A stretch of 64,000 nt of DNA from Polytrichum commune (Eukaryota; Streptophyta; Polytrichopsida; Polytrichales; Polytrichaceae). Shown one piece after another: positions 51,706-64,000 of this stretch (the stretch's first letter is position 1; every line of letters begins with the position of its first letter). The DNA lies in assembly GCA_950295325.1 (NCBI GenBank), contig OX485807.1, positions 34,442,440 through 34,506,439 on the forward strand, in the 5' to 3' direction. A model generated the notes under the pieces. It searched no databases. It saw only the letters and a list, made by a program, of their open reading frames with translations, and was not told the origin of the DNA. The position numbers were made by a program, and so were the translations under genes.

Positions 51706-53964
51706 GGATGGCATGCATTCTTGAAGAGCCTGCCAGCGCTAATCATCTTGTGAAAGCTAGTTCTGATCTGGGTTCTTTCAAGTGTGTGTGGGTGCTGCCA
51801 TATGGAGTCAGTGTGAAACGAGAAATTCATTTTGATCCAGATAACTCGAATAGATTGTCCCGCTTCACTGGATGTGTCAGTCAGGATGTTGAAGCAAAGG
51901 GCCAATTCAGCTTGTAATGAAGTGGAAATTGTTTTAGGGAAGCTGATACTTTGAAACCACTTGGATTAGGATTCAGGGGACAGGGTTAACTAGTCAATAG
52001 TGATAGATAAGTCCAGTCCACTCTTTCATTCATTTAATTGAAGGTTTTCTCGAGAAGATTTCCCCGGCGGTTTAGTGTGGGTAATATATCTTGAGGTAAG
52101 TGGACAGGATGTGTGGGAATACTTACTGTGGAGAGAGACAACTGAGACCGATTTTAGAAATCTGACACTCTGGGAGTTGTAAAGTGCTTATAAGTAGGAT
52201 GTTGGGGCATTCTGCTAAGGCCAGCCACACTTCCATGTTTCTGCAAATCATGTAGTTCATACTCGCTCTCTGAGTTGGTGACGATTTCAAGTAGAGGAGA
52301 GAGGTTAGTCTTGCTGGGAGAGTTAGTTCAGGTGGGGGACCGAGGAAGGTGTAGACAGACTAGCTTCCTTATTTCACCATGGACCTAAAGGAGACTGCTG
52401 GATGCCCAGTGCCGAGAAATTACATGTAAATTGATCAGGTAGTTGAGCAATTTTGGAATGAAGTCTTTACAGAAGGTCACATATGTGGCCTTAGGTCTGG
52501 AATAAATGCTCGTTTTATATTTTTATTCTTATTCCTGTCTTGAAGGTGAATGTTGACAAGCTGCTTATGTTTAATCTCAATCCTCAAGGACATGCGAATG
52601 CTCACGAAACATACTTGCCAGTATCACCTAATCGCCTCCGCACTAGACGTTCACCATTCATCCTTTGCAACAAAATTACAAGTGCATTTTTATAATTTAT
52701 CTTCAATATATAAGATTGTGTGACATTACATTCACAATATTTGATTGAAAAATACCACAAAGAGCAATTGTTTCGGATGAGATGGAGGTGCTTAACACAT
52801 TTATCTTTGCTCTACGGATGTTACACCTGACTAACATCAGATAAAGTCTTTCCTCTAAAAGGTATAATTAGTGCACGAGTCCATGATCAATCCACGTGGT
52901 AAACGAGCGGCCACTCGACCAACTACTGTTCCGACACGCGTAGATCCAGGTACAGCCTAAAAAAGCCTACTTTTTGACCTGGGCATTAATATTACCGAGG
53001 TATACGGTTCCTACTATAAACTTCTCTCATACATTTGTGGTTTATTTATCCCCTAAAACTGTCATGCCCAGTAATTGCCAATATGATGCCATTCGTCAAC
53101 AACTCGTTAAAGTGATAAAACACCTTGGTTTTGAAACTTAGAATAGCACATTGGGATACTTTAGATGGTAGTCTTGCATTTTAGTATGCAAGGGGCAGAC
53201 AGGGCAAGTGTCTTTTGTGTACACTTTAGTCAACTTGTAAACATGGGTGTGCACTACATAACACTATTGAACATACTTCTGCCAAGGTACTAGTAATCGC
53301 ACTTGAACACCAAGTGTCATGAGGTCCCACTTATGATGGAATTGCTTATCGTCATTGTAACTTAGAATACGCCTCAAAATATGGTAGGTGATACATGTGA
53401 CACTATATAGCATAAACAGTGTACACTACATATGCCACTTATCCCCCCTTCCCACCTGACTTTAGCTAAGACTAAAAGTTGGTTCTAACAACCCGGCCTT
53501 CACACCATCGACATTATCTAGTGCTGAGCCTAGTTGGCAAATGATGTGGCATGACTTAAAAGTGGAGGTTTTAAGCCTCCAACACCGACCCTCCCTCCCA
53601 TCGGTACCTAAACATGAGGCAAGAATATAGGACCTTTGAAAGTGTTGCCTCCCGCCCTTGTGATTGGTTGCTTTTTAGTCTTACCTATGAGGGCACGAGG
53701 AGCTTCATTAACAAAAAACCGATGGCAAGATAGGTGAGTAGGAAGGCATTTGGGGATGGGACAAAAACTACCCAACATTCATCGCTTGGTTGATAAAACA
53801 ATGAACATGTCTGAAAGCTACCTAACCAAAACCTACTTGATAATCTCCAAAGCAAATTCTTGTGGGTGCATTGGGATAGTTGGATGCCTCCGCTATAACT
53901 GAGGGAGCTTTACCCAGTTTTTAGGAAATACTTTGGTTATTTGATAAAGTAGGATGGGAAGAGG

Positions 53965-56700
53965 GCATTAGTGTCATATCGTATTTTATGTCATGTGGTG
54001 TTTTATGTCATTGAGGCGCCTTCTCTAATGACACTTCCTACGAATAAGTTTATGAATATTGTCATTCCAATTTACTTATTGTTCGTCCACTTTTGATATA
54101 TTTTGCATCTTAGCATTTGTGTAACTTCAATATTGTCACGGATGATTGAAATTCAAATGAAAAGCACTTATATGAAAATGAGTCACATGGATAAAGGCTG
54201 CATATCCGAGTTCATTGTAGGTACACTAAAATTAGCATTTAGTGTTGGCAACACTAAATCTCAATATCTCCACTATTTGTTATTCATATCATGTTACGAT
54301 GATGAAGCAATTAACTATGTGGTAATTATATAAACAATCCATTTACGAATTGCATTAATAGTAAATGCTGTAATGTTGTAAATGTTTTTATATATATATT
54401 ACAAAATCATCAATTTTTTATTTTGTAAAAGGTTGTAACTAACATCAATGCTTATACAACACCCATGATTGATTGTGTTTAGCAATTGCTTGGTGAAAAA
54501 ATTCACATGTTACTCTTCAAGGCAAATATGTGTTGTGTGACAAAGCTTTATGTTGTTTCGATTGCTTATCAAAAGATGGTTGTTAGAAATTTGGCCATGT
54601 ATGTGCATGGGGTGGTTATGTAATGTGCAATGTTATGTCAGTGTGGGTCCTAACTTTTTATATTGTAAATTTGTGGGTGGTTCATTGTATTTGGTTGAAT
54701 GTGGCGGAGACGAGTAGTTTGTTGGGTGATGATGTTGGGACGACGGGTGTCGTATGTGGTTATTTATTAGATATGTGATGATAAGTCCCATCCAAATCCA
54801 TATTGCACTCTCTGCTCAAACAACACGTCAAACACTTGGCCATACCTACTATCTACATGCTCAAACCAACATATAAAAAGACTTCGCATAACCAGACACA
54901 ACAATGTTGTGCACCAAATTGCCCACACTCTCCAATCCAATAAACACACCCACTTCTACACCTTGATCAATGCCAAAACCCACAATGTCAGGCCCCAAGA
55001 GATCACATGCCTTGATTGGCTCCTCAAATGCACATACATGGCCAAACTCATATTGGACATTTGTTGCATTCTAAGGGGGGGGGGGGGGACCATAGTCAAA
55101 CCCCCATCACCTCATCACCATCCATAATCATCCAATTCATAAATTTCACCTATTGCCATGATAGGTTTCCCACATCAATAGTTAGAGAAAAACACAACAA
55201 ATATAACCTCCTCGTTCAAAACTCATACTTATTGGGTAGGAAGTGAACCCCTCTCACCACCATTACCATCGGTGAAATGGAGTCATTCACAAACATTCCC
55301 TACAAGCATGAAAACCTTCAAAATACCCCTTAATGAATCATATTTTTTATGAGCACATACATCGCATCTCAATAAAACACCTAATAAAAGAAAACTAGAA
55401 AACAAACAAGCCTCCACCTCAATATGAACCCCCTCCCCCTCGCCCCTTAAATATATGTGTGTGCACATGTGTGAAAACCTAGACCTATTAGACACATGGA
55501 GCCCACCTTCCATAAGGAATGAAATAGCCTTACCTTGAGCTTGGTAACACACGATCAACTTAAGGAAGAACGAGTTGTTGTTCATCTTAGTGTTAGTTGT
55601 AACACTAATGTTCCTTTATTTATTTATGCACATTTGTTACATACTTTTTGTTTATCACATCCAATAATATAGATGAATCAATAACAAGGCTTATTATTTC
55701 CAAACTATGTCATGTTTTCTTGTTAAAATGACCAGTGCCTTTGTGCCTTTACTATGGACATTCAATACAACGATTCTCCATGAAGAGGAACACAAAAAGT
55801 ATGTGTACATGATTATAAATTGTGTATACATAAGATCACAATACTACAATAAATATTGTATTTAGTGTAACATGGTATTTTGATGTCATTGTGGTAACGT
55901 TTATAGTTAATACACTTCTTATGAGCATGTTTACAAATATTGTCATCCACTTCCGCAACCTAACATTTATATAATGAATTGTTGTCATGAATGATTGAAA
56001 TTTGGATGAAAATCACTTAGTAAGTGATAGTATTGGCAACATTGTAAATCCATAATGTCCAATTATTTTTACAAGGAACGACAAATAATGTTAGGTTTAC
56101 ATTTATTGTCGGGGACATTACACAAGCAATTACAATTAGTATCGAGCAAGGCAATTAGAATTGATGACATTGAATACAACATCTAGTGTAGTGTAGTAGT
56201 TCTCAACCTATGAAGATGCACACAATGTTGTGTGGTGCCTTTTGGAGAAATTTGTGCATGATTTGTATACAATTTTAGGGCATGACTTGTTATACGACCT
56301 ACTCGTGTATTTAGTACACTAAGTATTATGTTTAGTGTCATATTGCGTTTTATGTCGTTGTGGTAACTTTTCTAGTTCCACTCATCATGAATAAGATTAA
56401 AGTACTGCCATCCCAACTTACTTTTGATTCATCCATTTTTACTTTGGAAAATTTTGCATCCTAGCGTTGTGTGTTTTTTTTTCAAATGAAACATTGTCAT
56501 GGGTGGTTGAATTTGGATGAAATATCACTTAGTAAGTGACATTTCACAACATCGTAAATCGAAATCGCCCATGACTAATTCACAACAAACGGGAAAATTA
56601 TGTTACATTTACATATAGTGTTGTGACACTACACGGAAGATATACAACAATTAGTGTTGAGCAAAACAAATATAATTGGTGACACTAAATACGATGTCGA
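53965..56700. repeat. Three direct copies of a 350-450 bp repeat
   Basis: Copies lie at about 53965-54285, 55870-56205 and 56330-56700. Shared words in order are GT(G)TCAT.T.G..TTTTATGTC, ATTGTCATNNN, TTTGCATC.TAGC, ATTGTCA.G..TG.TTGAA.TT, ATCACTTAGTAAGTGA (last two copies) and TTAGTGTTG.CAACACTAAA-like text. The last two are about 460 bp apart in tandem; the first is 1.9 kb away. Confidence 0.65.
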
Positions 56701-57908
56701 ACTATACCCAAAAATGGGTATCGTTTCACATGCAATAATAGCACGAGACCACAAGTGTTTGGTGCATTTTGTCTGTATCCCTAAGGATGGCTTTGTGCTA
56801 TCCTAGTTGGATGGAGCACAATACAAGACTTGGAGGTATTGAGAGAATTGGTCATCTTATCGATACCCTAGGGTATGCTTTCATTCAATACTTGTGGTTG
56901 ACCCAAGCCTTACCTTTAGTTCCCGCTGACTAATGTTAGGCTCTCTAAGTCTAAATTCACGACAAATATAGTCGTTGAGCGGCTCTCACTCATCGCTATA
57001 CACATGGTACGAGTAGGGGGCCAATTCCCCCCCCCCCCCCCCCCCTCACCCGGCCTTCAATAAGTGTGAACGTAATGCTCTTAAAATCATTGGAGCATTA
57101 TAACGCACACGACCAAAGTAACACGAGAATGCGGAAAATTCTCTTGTGGCAAAATCTCACTCCCACATACTTTAAATGTGGGAATGTGTTGTCTATGCCA
57201 TTTATGGCCAATTTGACAGTCTTGCTTTTAAAAACTGACACCCTACTACAGCCCAAAGACCCTATTGGGGCGGCCCTATTGCTTTCTATAATGCATGCCA
57301 GTCCTCATCCATCCACTCTGTACATCCACGCTCATCCTCCCCCATTCGTTGATCCCTTCCACATGGACAACGGTCCGAAACTGACACAGATGTACCCACG
57401 CGCGTAGAAAGAGACCCCAAATCTACATATAGACTAGATGGTGCTATGGTTCTCTTCTCGGCAGGCGTGCCTGCACAACGGTCCCTTTCAGTTCAAAAAG
57501 CCAATCGCACGGATCTTAGCCATCTCGTAGATTTTAGGCCCCTTGCTGTTGCTAGTATCGTTGATGTGGGGTGCAACGGTCCCTCGATGAAAGAAGAATG
57601 GAGCAGGTCCTTCTGGGGGTTCGTGGGAATGTACCGGTGGGGGACATGCGCGGTGAGAAGGTAGATTTGGAGTTGGAGTTTGAACTGGGAGGGGGGGCAG
57701 CGGGCAGGGGATGAAGAAGAAGGGGAGATAGCTGACATAACTGACCGAGACATGGACAGAATGCGGGGATGGTGAAATGGTAATGTATATAATGGATGAG
57801 AAATGGTGATGCAGTTTGGTAACCATTGTGGTCTTGGATGAGCGATCGTTATGGGAGATTTGGAGTTGGGAGTTTGAACTGGGAGGGCAGCGGGCAGCGG
57901 GCAGGGTT

Positions 57909-57938
57909 TGGGGGGGGGGGGTGGGGGAGGGGTGGGGG
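57909..57938 (+). promoter_or_regulatory. G-quadruplex-forming stretch upstream of kinesin-5
   Basis: Five or more G-tracts of 4 or longer are separated by single T or A bases (GGGGTGGGGGAGGGGTGGGG). This fits the classical four-tract G-quadruplex pattern on the coding strand, about 1 kb upstream of the kinesin ATG. A regulatory role is inference. Confidence 0.5.
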
Positions 57939-58907
57939 GAGAAGAAGACGAGAGCGCTGGCGCCCTTTCTTCCCGCTCGGCTGCTATTGCCTTCCAATCT
58001 CTCTCTCTCTTTCTCACTGCAGCTCGGATTCTTCGCTGCCGCATTTGTGAATCTGTTTCCCTTCGCTGGCCAGTACTGGTCCCGCAAGCGTTGGCCACTT
58101 TCTTGTCGTTCCAGGGGGCCAGTATCAAGAAACGAGGAAGAAAAGAGGGAGGGAAAACAATGCTTGTAGGCTGTTTAGTTTTCCACCACAAGTCTTCCTC
58201 TCCATCGCACTGGAAGGCTACCTTAACGAGCGAGCACAAAAGACAGATTGCGCTGGTGCCCTCGCGTTTAGGCTTCCTCGTGAACTTTTGATCGCTCTCA
58301 AGCATTAAGTTATTTCCCTTGTCTTCTCCTTGGCTCGGACTTATGCTTCAGAGATCACTGTCTTGGTAGTATTTACTGTGCCGCGGAGCAGGCTTCCGTT
58401 GCGCGGTTGTGGACTACAATTGATTCGGGTTACAGGGAGAAGGGGAGCTGAACTTCTTGCACTGTTGGTGTGCTCTTCTGTGTGACACATTCTGGTTGTC
58501 TGCGTAGACTGCGTTTTTCTTGGATGGTCAATCGGTATCGGGCTTTTCTATGCTCTTTTAAATTCCTGCTGTTCCTCTGACCCTAGCATTCTTCATCGGG
58601 GGCCATCAATGTTTACATATAGCGCAGGGAAACAGCAATTTCGAATTCTGAGCCGCTCTATGCTCTATTCTTAAACTCAATCCTCAACCTCACATTTCAG
58701 TCTTAGGTATCTTTTATGGTCGGCATCTATCCAGTCAAGAAGGAAGGAAGAACAGGTGAAGAGGAGATTCTTGCACAGGCCGCTGCGACGGAGCTGAACT
58801 GTGCGTAAAAGCTCCCGTGGTCTCTCTACTCGCGAATCTTCACCGTTCCATGCCTTCTTTTCTTTTCACATAGTTCTATCGCATTGGTGTTGCATTGAGT
58901 CTAAGCC

Positions 58908-61900
58908 ATGGCGACACGAGTGGATAAAGACAAGGGCGTGAACGTGCAGGTCCTTCTTCGTTGCAGGTATTTTGACGACTTGTTCCCCTATTCTATTTTA
59001 CATTGGAAGTTGTTATACTCTAGTTGCCTTCATTTCCCATTTCTTATCCTCACTTAATGTTCCAATGTGCTTGCTGGCAGGCCTTTCAATGAGGAGGAGA
59101 AAAGAAGTAAGTCCCCTCAGGTTCTTTCTTGCTATGACCAGCGCCGGGAAGTCACCGTTTGCCAAAACATTGCAAGCAAACAAATCGACCGAACCTTCAC
59201 TTTTGATAAGGTTCGTCTTTCGAGCATCCTCTGCGCCTTAGGCCTGACTGGATTCTGACTGTGACTTCCATTCGTGTAAGATTGGGCATCATTGGTAAAT
59301 AACCGGGTGAAATTGCATCCTGTGAACTAGATACGGCTGTACTTTCCTACTGCAGACGCTTCTGGAATATTGAGAAAACCCCCAGGCTCAAAACGAAATT
59401 TCCATAATTGTTTTCCTGTCCCAGCTGTTTTGCTTCTGCCTTGTCCTACCGACGCTCTCCTGTTCATATTGAGGACTCTTCTGGAGTGCCATATGAATTG
59501 TTCGCGTGAGCCACATCTTCCTATTCTTTCCTTGTATCCAACATGTTCGGTAATAGAAGTCCTTAAAACTAAGCATGTAACATGGTTCCTTACTTGCCTG
59601 TATGTTGGCAAAACACCGTCGCTATGTAAGCTGGCAAAAGTTATCGCTCAGCAGCAATTTGGAAATTCAGGACGACATTGTCCAGTAAAGGCCTAATGTT
59701 GCAGCCGCAATTTGTCGTTGATTTTCTTAGACCATTGTGTACAGCACTCTTCAATTCCTGAAGTAGTTCCATCGCATTCTCGCGTTGTCTCCTTCATAAG
59801 ATCGCTTACTAGCCAGATTCCTGAGTTCTTCACTAATGCAGGGTGCCTCGGAAACAGTTCAGCACTAGGTCATTCAGTGGCATCATGCAAGGATAACATT
59901 GAGCTATACTCCGATGCTTAGGGTTTAACATATTTCTCAGGTAGATGTAGAATGTGCGGATTTCTCTATGGCCTTCTCTTTCCCTACGGACCACCTGCAC
60001 AAGGGACATACTCCTCATCCCAAGATTACTCGTACACCAGTGATTACTCCCTTTCTGATCATTTTATATTCATACTATTCGCGTATATCTTGCTGTTCGT
60101 TCATTTTTAACAAAATACTGATTCATTACTTGATGTACCTTCATCTGTCTCGCTTCAGGTGTTTGGACCGCAATCCCAGCAAAAGGACCTGTACGACCAA
60201 GCCGTTGTCCCAATCGTCAATGAGGTTTTGGAGGGCTTCAACTGCACCATCTTTGCCTACGGACAAACAGGGACTGGAAAAACGTACACCATGGAAGGTT
60301 CAGGGAGGAAAACCAAGGTAAGTTATTATCTCGCATGATTCTGTATAAAGGCTTCTGGTCTACATGATATAGTAAATGAAAATGTTGGTCCCTCTTGGGG
60401 AGGATCATTAATGTTCACTCTGTATTGTACAATCTTCCAATTTTCCAATCTTACGTAAATTATATGCTGTGAAACATACCAGAACCCGCACTCTGTAGGG
60501 ATCAAAAGTGGATTCCTGGAAGTGGATCTAGGTTCTTTTTGTTGATAACGGCTTCTATGTTATTGAATTTCAGAATGGAGAACTGCCTACTGACGCTGGA
60601 GTGATCCCCCGAGCAATTCAACAAATTTTTGACACCCTTGAGGCTCAGAATGCCGAGTATAGTGTTAAAGTCACCTACCTAGAACTCTACAACGAGGAAC
60701 TTACTGACTTACTAGCACCTGAGGAGTATTCGAAGGTGGTGATTGACGAGAAAATCAAGAAGCCACTTGCTCTTATGGAGGATGGAAAAGGTGGAGTTCT
60801 TGTTCGGGGTTTGGAAGAGGAGATTGTAACAAGCGCAAGTGAAATCTATACTCTCCTTGATAAGGGATCGTCAAAGCGCCAAACTGCTGAAACATTTTTG
60901 AACAAGCAGTCCAGGTGCACTATTTGACACATCATTTGTATGCTATGTTACGACCGTTTAGGAAGAGATTCTTGAGGAATTCCTGTTATTTTCTGCTTAA
61001 ATAGCAAATTCTTCGGTGAACTTTGTGCTACATTGTCCTGTCCAGTTTTCGCCTGCTATGGTCTACGAGTCCTTCTTAATTCAGGGTGTCACAAAGTTGG
61101 TACAGAATGAAATGCCATGAATTTCCTACATGATTTTAATCACCTAGTTTAATTTAATTTAGTTTCAGATGCAGTTCCTGATAGATAGCATCCCATCGTT
61201 TGCCTCCGTTTTAGGGAGGGTCGATGATATGAACACATCCTCGAGTCATCTCACTAGAGATTGATATACACATCCATCTTACATGTTTGTTTTCCTTGTG
61301 TGCAGTCGATCTCATTCTATATTCTCTATAACTATCCATATCAAAGAAACCACCCCTGAAGGTGAGGAGCTAATGAAATGTGGAAAACTGAATCTGGTGG
61401 ATCTGGCTGGGTCAGAAAACATTTCGCGCTCTGGTGCCAAAGATGTAAGATCCGGAATCCTTATTTCACCAATGAGACATGCATTCGTTGTGATTGGACA
61501 ATAGCTGAGTTTTTTGTGAGCTGCGTCATCTTACATAGTTGGATCATTGCAGGGACGTGCACGTGAAGCTGGTGAAATCAACAAAAGTCTTCTTACTCTT
61601 GGACGTGTCATCACAGCTCTTGTTGAACATTTGGGACACATACCTTACAGGTAATTAATGTGGACTACAATTGCTTGGCTTCTGAAATTGTGTGGTATAA
61701 TGAGTTGTTTTGGTCACATTGTCAATTGTCAGTTCTTGTCTATCCAACAAAGATATAGTCAGTTCGGTCATTTCTGCTCACAAATGCTGTCCGATTTCTA
61801 TTCGACAGAGATAGCAAGCTCACAAGATTGCTCCGAGATTCTTTGGGTGGAAGGACGAAGACATGCATTATTGCGACCGTGTCTCCCTCAGTCCACTGCC

Positions 61901-63953
61901 TTGATGAAACGCTCAGCACGTTGGATTATGCGCATCGTGCCAAGAATATTAGAAACAAGCCAGAGGTTTGTATTCTGGATGCCAAAGATTGAATACTCGT
62001 CTGTTTCTTGAGACCTGTGCTCCCTGGAGTTTGTGAAGGCAGGTGGTTCAAGGATGAAACTTATTTTGTATCATTAATTTTAAGTTACATGGGAATGGTG
62101 CATAGGAACATGTTTTCAAGTGCCAGCAAGGTTTGCCAACTGTAGGTGTCTTATGCTTCCCTCACCCTTGATATTCTTGGAACAGGTGAACCAGAAGATG
62201 ATGAAGTCAGCTCTCATTAAGGATCTGTACGGTGAAATTGATAGACTGAAATCAGGTACAATGATCTTTTGACTTTGACTGAACGGTTTCTCTAAGGTTG
62301 CTGTTTTGTAAGTGCGACAAGTTTAAATGTGGACCTGTACTAATTAGTGACTTCTTGTTCTTACTACTTCAGAGGTTTACTCTGCCCGGGAGAGGAATGG
62401 AATTTACATTCCACGTGACCGCTACTTTGAGGAAGAAGCTGAGAAAAAAGTACTTTCCTTCACAAAAGCAACGAACTCTAAGACATATCTTGTCATATCT
62501 TACTTTCGAATCTTATGGTTTCTTCTGCCCAAATGCGATGAACAGGACAGGGCATTTGTTGATGTTTGCCGTGTTGATATGCACAGGCTATGGTGGACAA
62601 GATTGAACGCATGGAGTTTGAATTGGAGACTAAAGACAAGGTGTGTATAGACCTTATTTGTGGGGAGGACTGGAAAATAATGACACTGTGATGGTCATAG
62701 TCGAATTTTTTGATACTTGTCACAGTTCACAACGGCTGGATCATCTGACCACTGGCATAAATACTTTCTTCCAGGACCTTGAGGATTTACGGATGCTCAG
62801 TGAAACCCAGAAGCAGCAGTATGCTGATCTAACTGCCAAGTTGAACAACACACAGGTACAATGCTACCCCAATATTCAAGGTCTCCTATCTGCTCCCGGG
62901 TTACATGATGTTTGATTTGACGCTTCCCAATTCCCTGTACAGAAAACACTGGAGCAAACACAGGACGAGTTGCATGAAACTCATGAGAACCTGAAACAAG
63001 CCAATTTTGCTATTCGAGAACGGGACTTTGTTATTGCCAGTCAGAGGGAAGCAGGTTAGATATTCCATCAACATTCCCCTTCATGTTCCTGAACTTGATC
63101 GAATGTCTTTGCATCCTGTGCTCAGTATTGCAACCTTCTAATGTACATTTACCGTTACAGAGAAAGCCCTCGTTAGTCGGGCAGCCGAGTTGAGACAGGA
63201 GCTGGAGGCAACTACTCAAGACGTCGAGGGATTGTTTGCCAAAATTGGTACATTTTCCTCTTTTCTGAGTAAATTGTAGTTGTAGCTGTAGTAGATTACA
63301 ACACCGATCATATCCTAGTTCAATACTATTGTTTATCTAGTACACTTCTATGGTTGGACATTTAAGATTTTAAACCAAGACATTTCCTAGCATTTAGCTG
63401 TTCCCGTAATATGCTGACGCTTTGATTGTATTATAATTCTTATTATTCTTATAATCTCATAATTCTTATTTTCTGGCATTGTATTAACAGGAAGGAAAGA
63501 GGATCTTGAGATAAAGAACCAAAAGGTGGTCGAGACATTCCAAAGTGGTCTTACAGAGCATATGAAAGAGCTCCGATCCCTAGTGGTAGCTGGTGTAGGC
63601 ATTCAGCAACAACAGCTTCAGAGCTTGGAGGAGCAACTACAGTCCTTCTTGACTTTCAAAGATCAGGTTGGTTATACCGCACGCTCATTAGATTCTATCA
63701 GGGTTGTAGAACATTTTAGCTTCTCCAGTCTGACATCGTATCTCTCATTCACGATTCCTTTAATAATATTTTGGATTGGCACTTCGCGCAGGCTGTTGAG
63801 CAATTAAAGGTGAAGCTCCAGACATTGAAGGCTCTGTACACGTCCCAATTAGAATCAGTGCATTCTGTGGTGCATGGACACGAAGCTGTCTCTTCCTCCA
63901 CCTTCAAAGCCCTTGATTCCACAGTGACTGCGCACCCTTCGATCCTTGAGCAG
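58908..63953 (+). CDS. Kinesin-5 (BimC/Eg5-type) motor, 3' end outside window
   Basis: Fifteen exons seen: 58908-58966, 59081-59210, 60159-60317, 60574-60914, 61306-61444, 61553-61650, 61809-61965, 62186-62255, 62373-62449, 62587-62640, 62775-62855, 62943-63054, 63161-63247, 63491-63666 and 63792-63953. All joins agree in phase, giving 634 residues so far of a family usually near 1000. The plus-end-directed tetrameric motor crosslinks and slides spindle and, in plants, phragmoplast microtubules. The motor domain (about 10-365) has P-loop GQTGTGKT, switch I NKQSSRSHS, switch [10 protein letters not shown], and [11 protein letters not shown] at its end. Then the kinesin-5 neck and [19 protein letters not shown] follow, leading into a coiled-coil stalk. 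Ending at 63953 with a GT donor, it clearly continues. The C-terminal BimC box is not visible. Confidence 0.95.
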
Positions 63954-64000
63954 GTATGATTACATGTCGGGTACGTTTCTAAAATCAAATTTGTTACTCA

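Larger units (their letters stand above)
51706..58907. other. Intergenic desert, then kinesin-5 promoter and leader
   Basis: The first several hundred bases are the likely 3' UTR of the NTF2-RRM gene. From 53 to 56.7 kb lies a three-copy repeat; elsewhere the DNA is AT-rich with short domainless frames. A run of about 19 C lies at 57027-57045 and a run of 12 G at 55075-55088 (near 55080). From about 57400 the DNA is GC-rich, with a G-quadruplex-like block at 57909-57938, and should be promoter and spliced leader of the kinesin gene. Confidence 0.6.

Noticed and set aside
57493-58305. Proline-rich minus-strand frames of 199 and 270 residues before the kinesin gene
   Set aside because: Low-complexity GC-rich promoter and leader DNA, with two overlapping frames open at once and no domain.
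1-64000. CRISPR arrays, bacterial operons or phage modules
   Set aside because: All confident genes are spliced plant genes; no regular spacer-repeat arrays were seen.

Overview
The window is nuclear DNA of a land plant. It holds spliced genes with GT-AG introns whose products closely match plant families, including PNSB3 of the chloroplast NDH complex, a plant-type trihelix factor and a plant G3BP-like NTF2-RRM protein. Genes are well spaced, and AT-rich intergenic DNA is full of decayed repeats and long homopolymer runs. A seed-free plant (bryophyte, lycophyte or fern) is a reasonable guess, but only inference; no species is claimed.

Layout: (1) 64-2707 (+), PNSB3, six exons. (2) 2708-8145, a repeat-rich desert with a very long inverted repeat at about 4350-5285. 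(3) 10630-8146 (-), an ASR3-like trihelix factor, whose second intron carries a three-copy repeat that also duplicates the splice-donor edge of exon 2. (4) 22657-12849 (-), the complete gene of RPB1, the largest RNA polymerase II subunit. I rebuilt it as 17 phase-consistent exons encoding 1814 residues. It includes a 20-nt microexon, a 34-heptad CTD, a tandem duplication in intron 1 and a tRNA-Ala fossil in intron 14. (5) 22658-33991, a second desert with a cluster of three terminal-inverted-repeat elements, hairpin MITEs, a CACTA-like transposase remnant, one plausible small gene and two copies of a short retroposon. (6) 33992-38139 (+), a three-RRM protein matching Arabidopsis At4g36960, 12 exons with one GC-AG intron, followed by an intact tRNA-Ile(AAU) at 38832-38905. 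(7) 38140-47400, a third desert with a hAT-type MITE and a probable solo LTR holding a third retroposon copy. (8) 48810-51705 (+), the NTF2-RRM (G3BP-like) gene, nine coding exons. (9) 51706-57400, a desert with a three-copy repeat of about 350-450 bp. (10) 58908 to the right edge (+), the kinesin-5 motor gene: 15 exons seen, 3' end outside the window.

The genes do not form a pathway. They are housekeeping genes for transcription, RNA binding, chloroplast electron flow and mitosis. The least expected signal is a family of very short insertions (98, 76 and 29 bp). They share one 3' end with a TTC-rich tail, differ in 5' extent, and each sits between 11-14 bp direct repeats. This is the mark of target-primed retroposition by a SINE-like or tail-only element.
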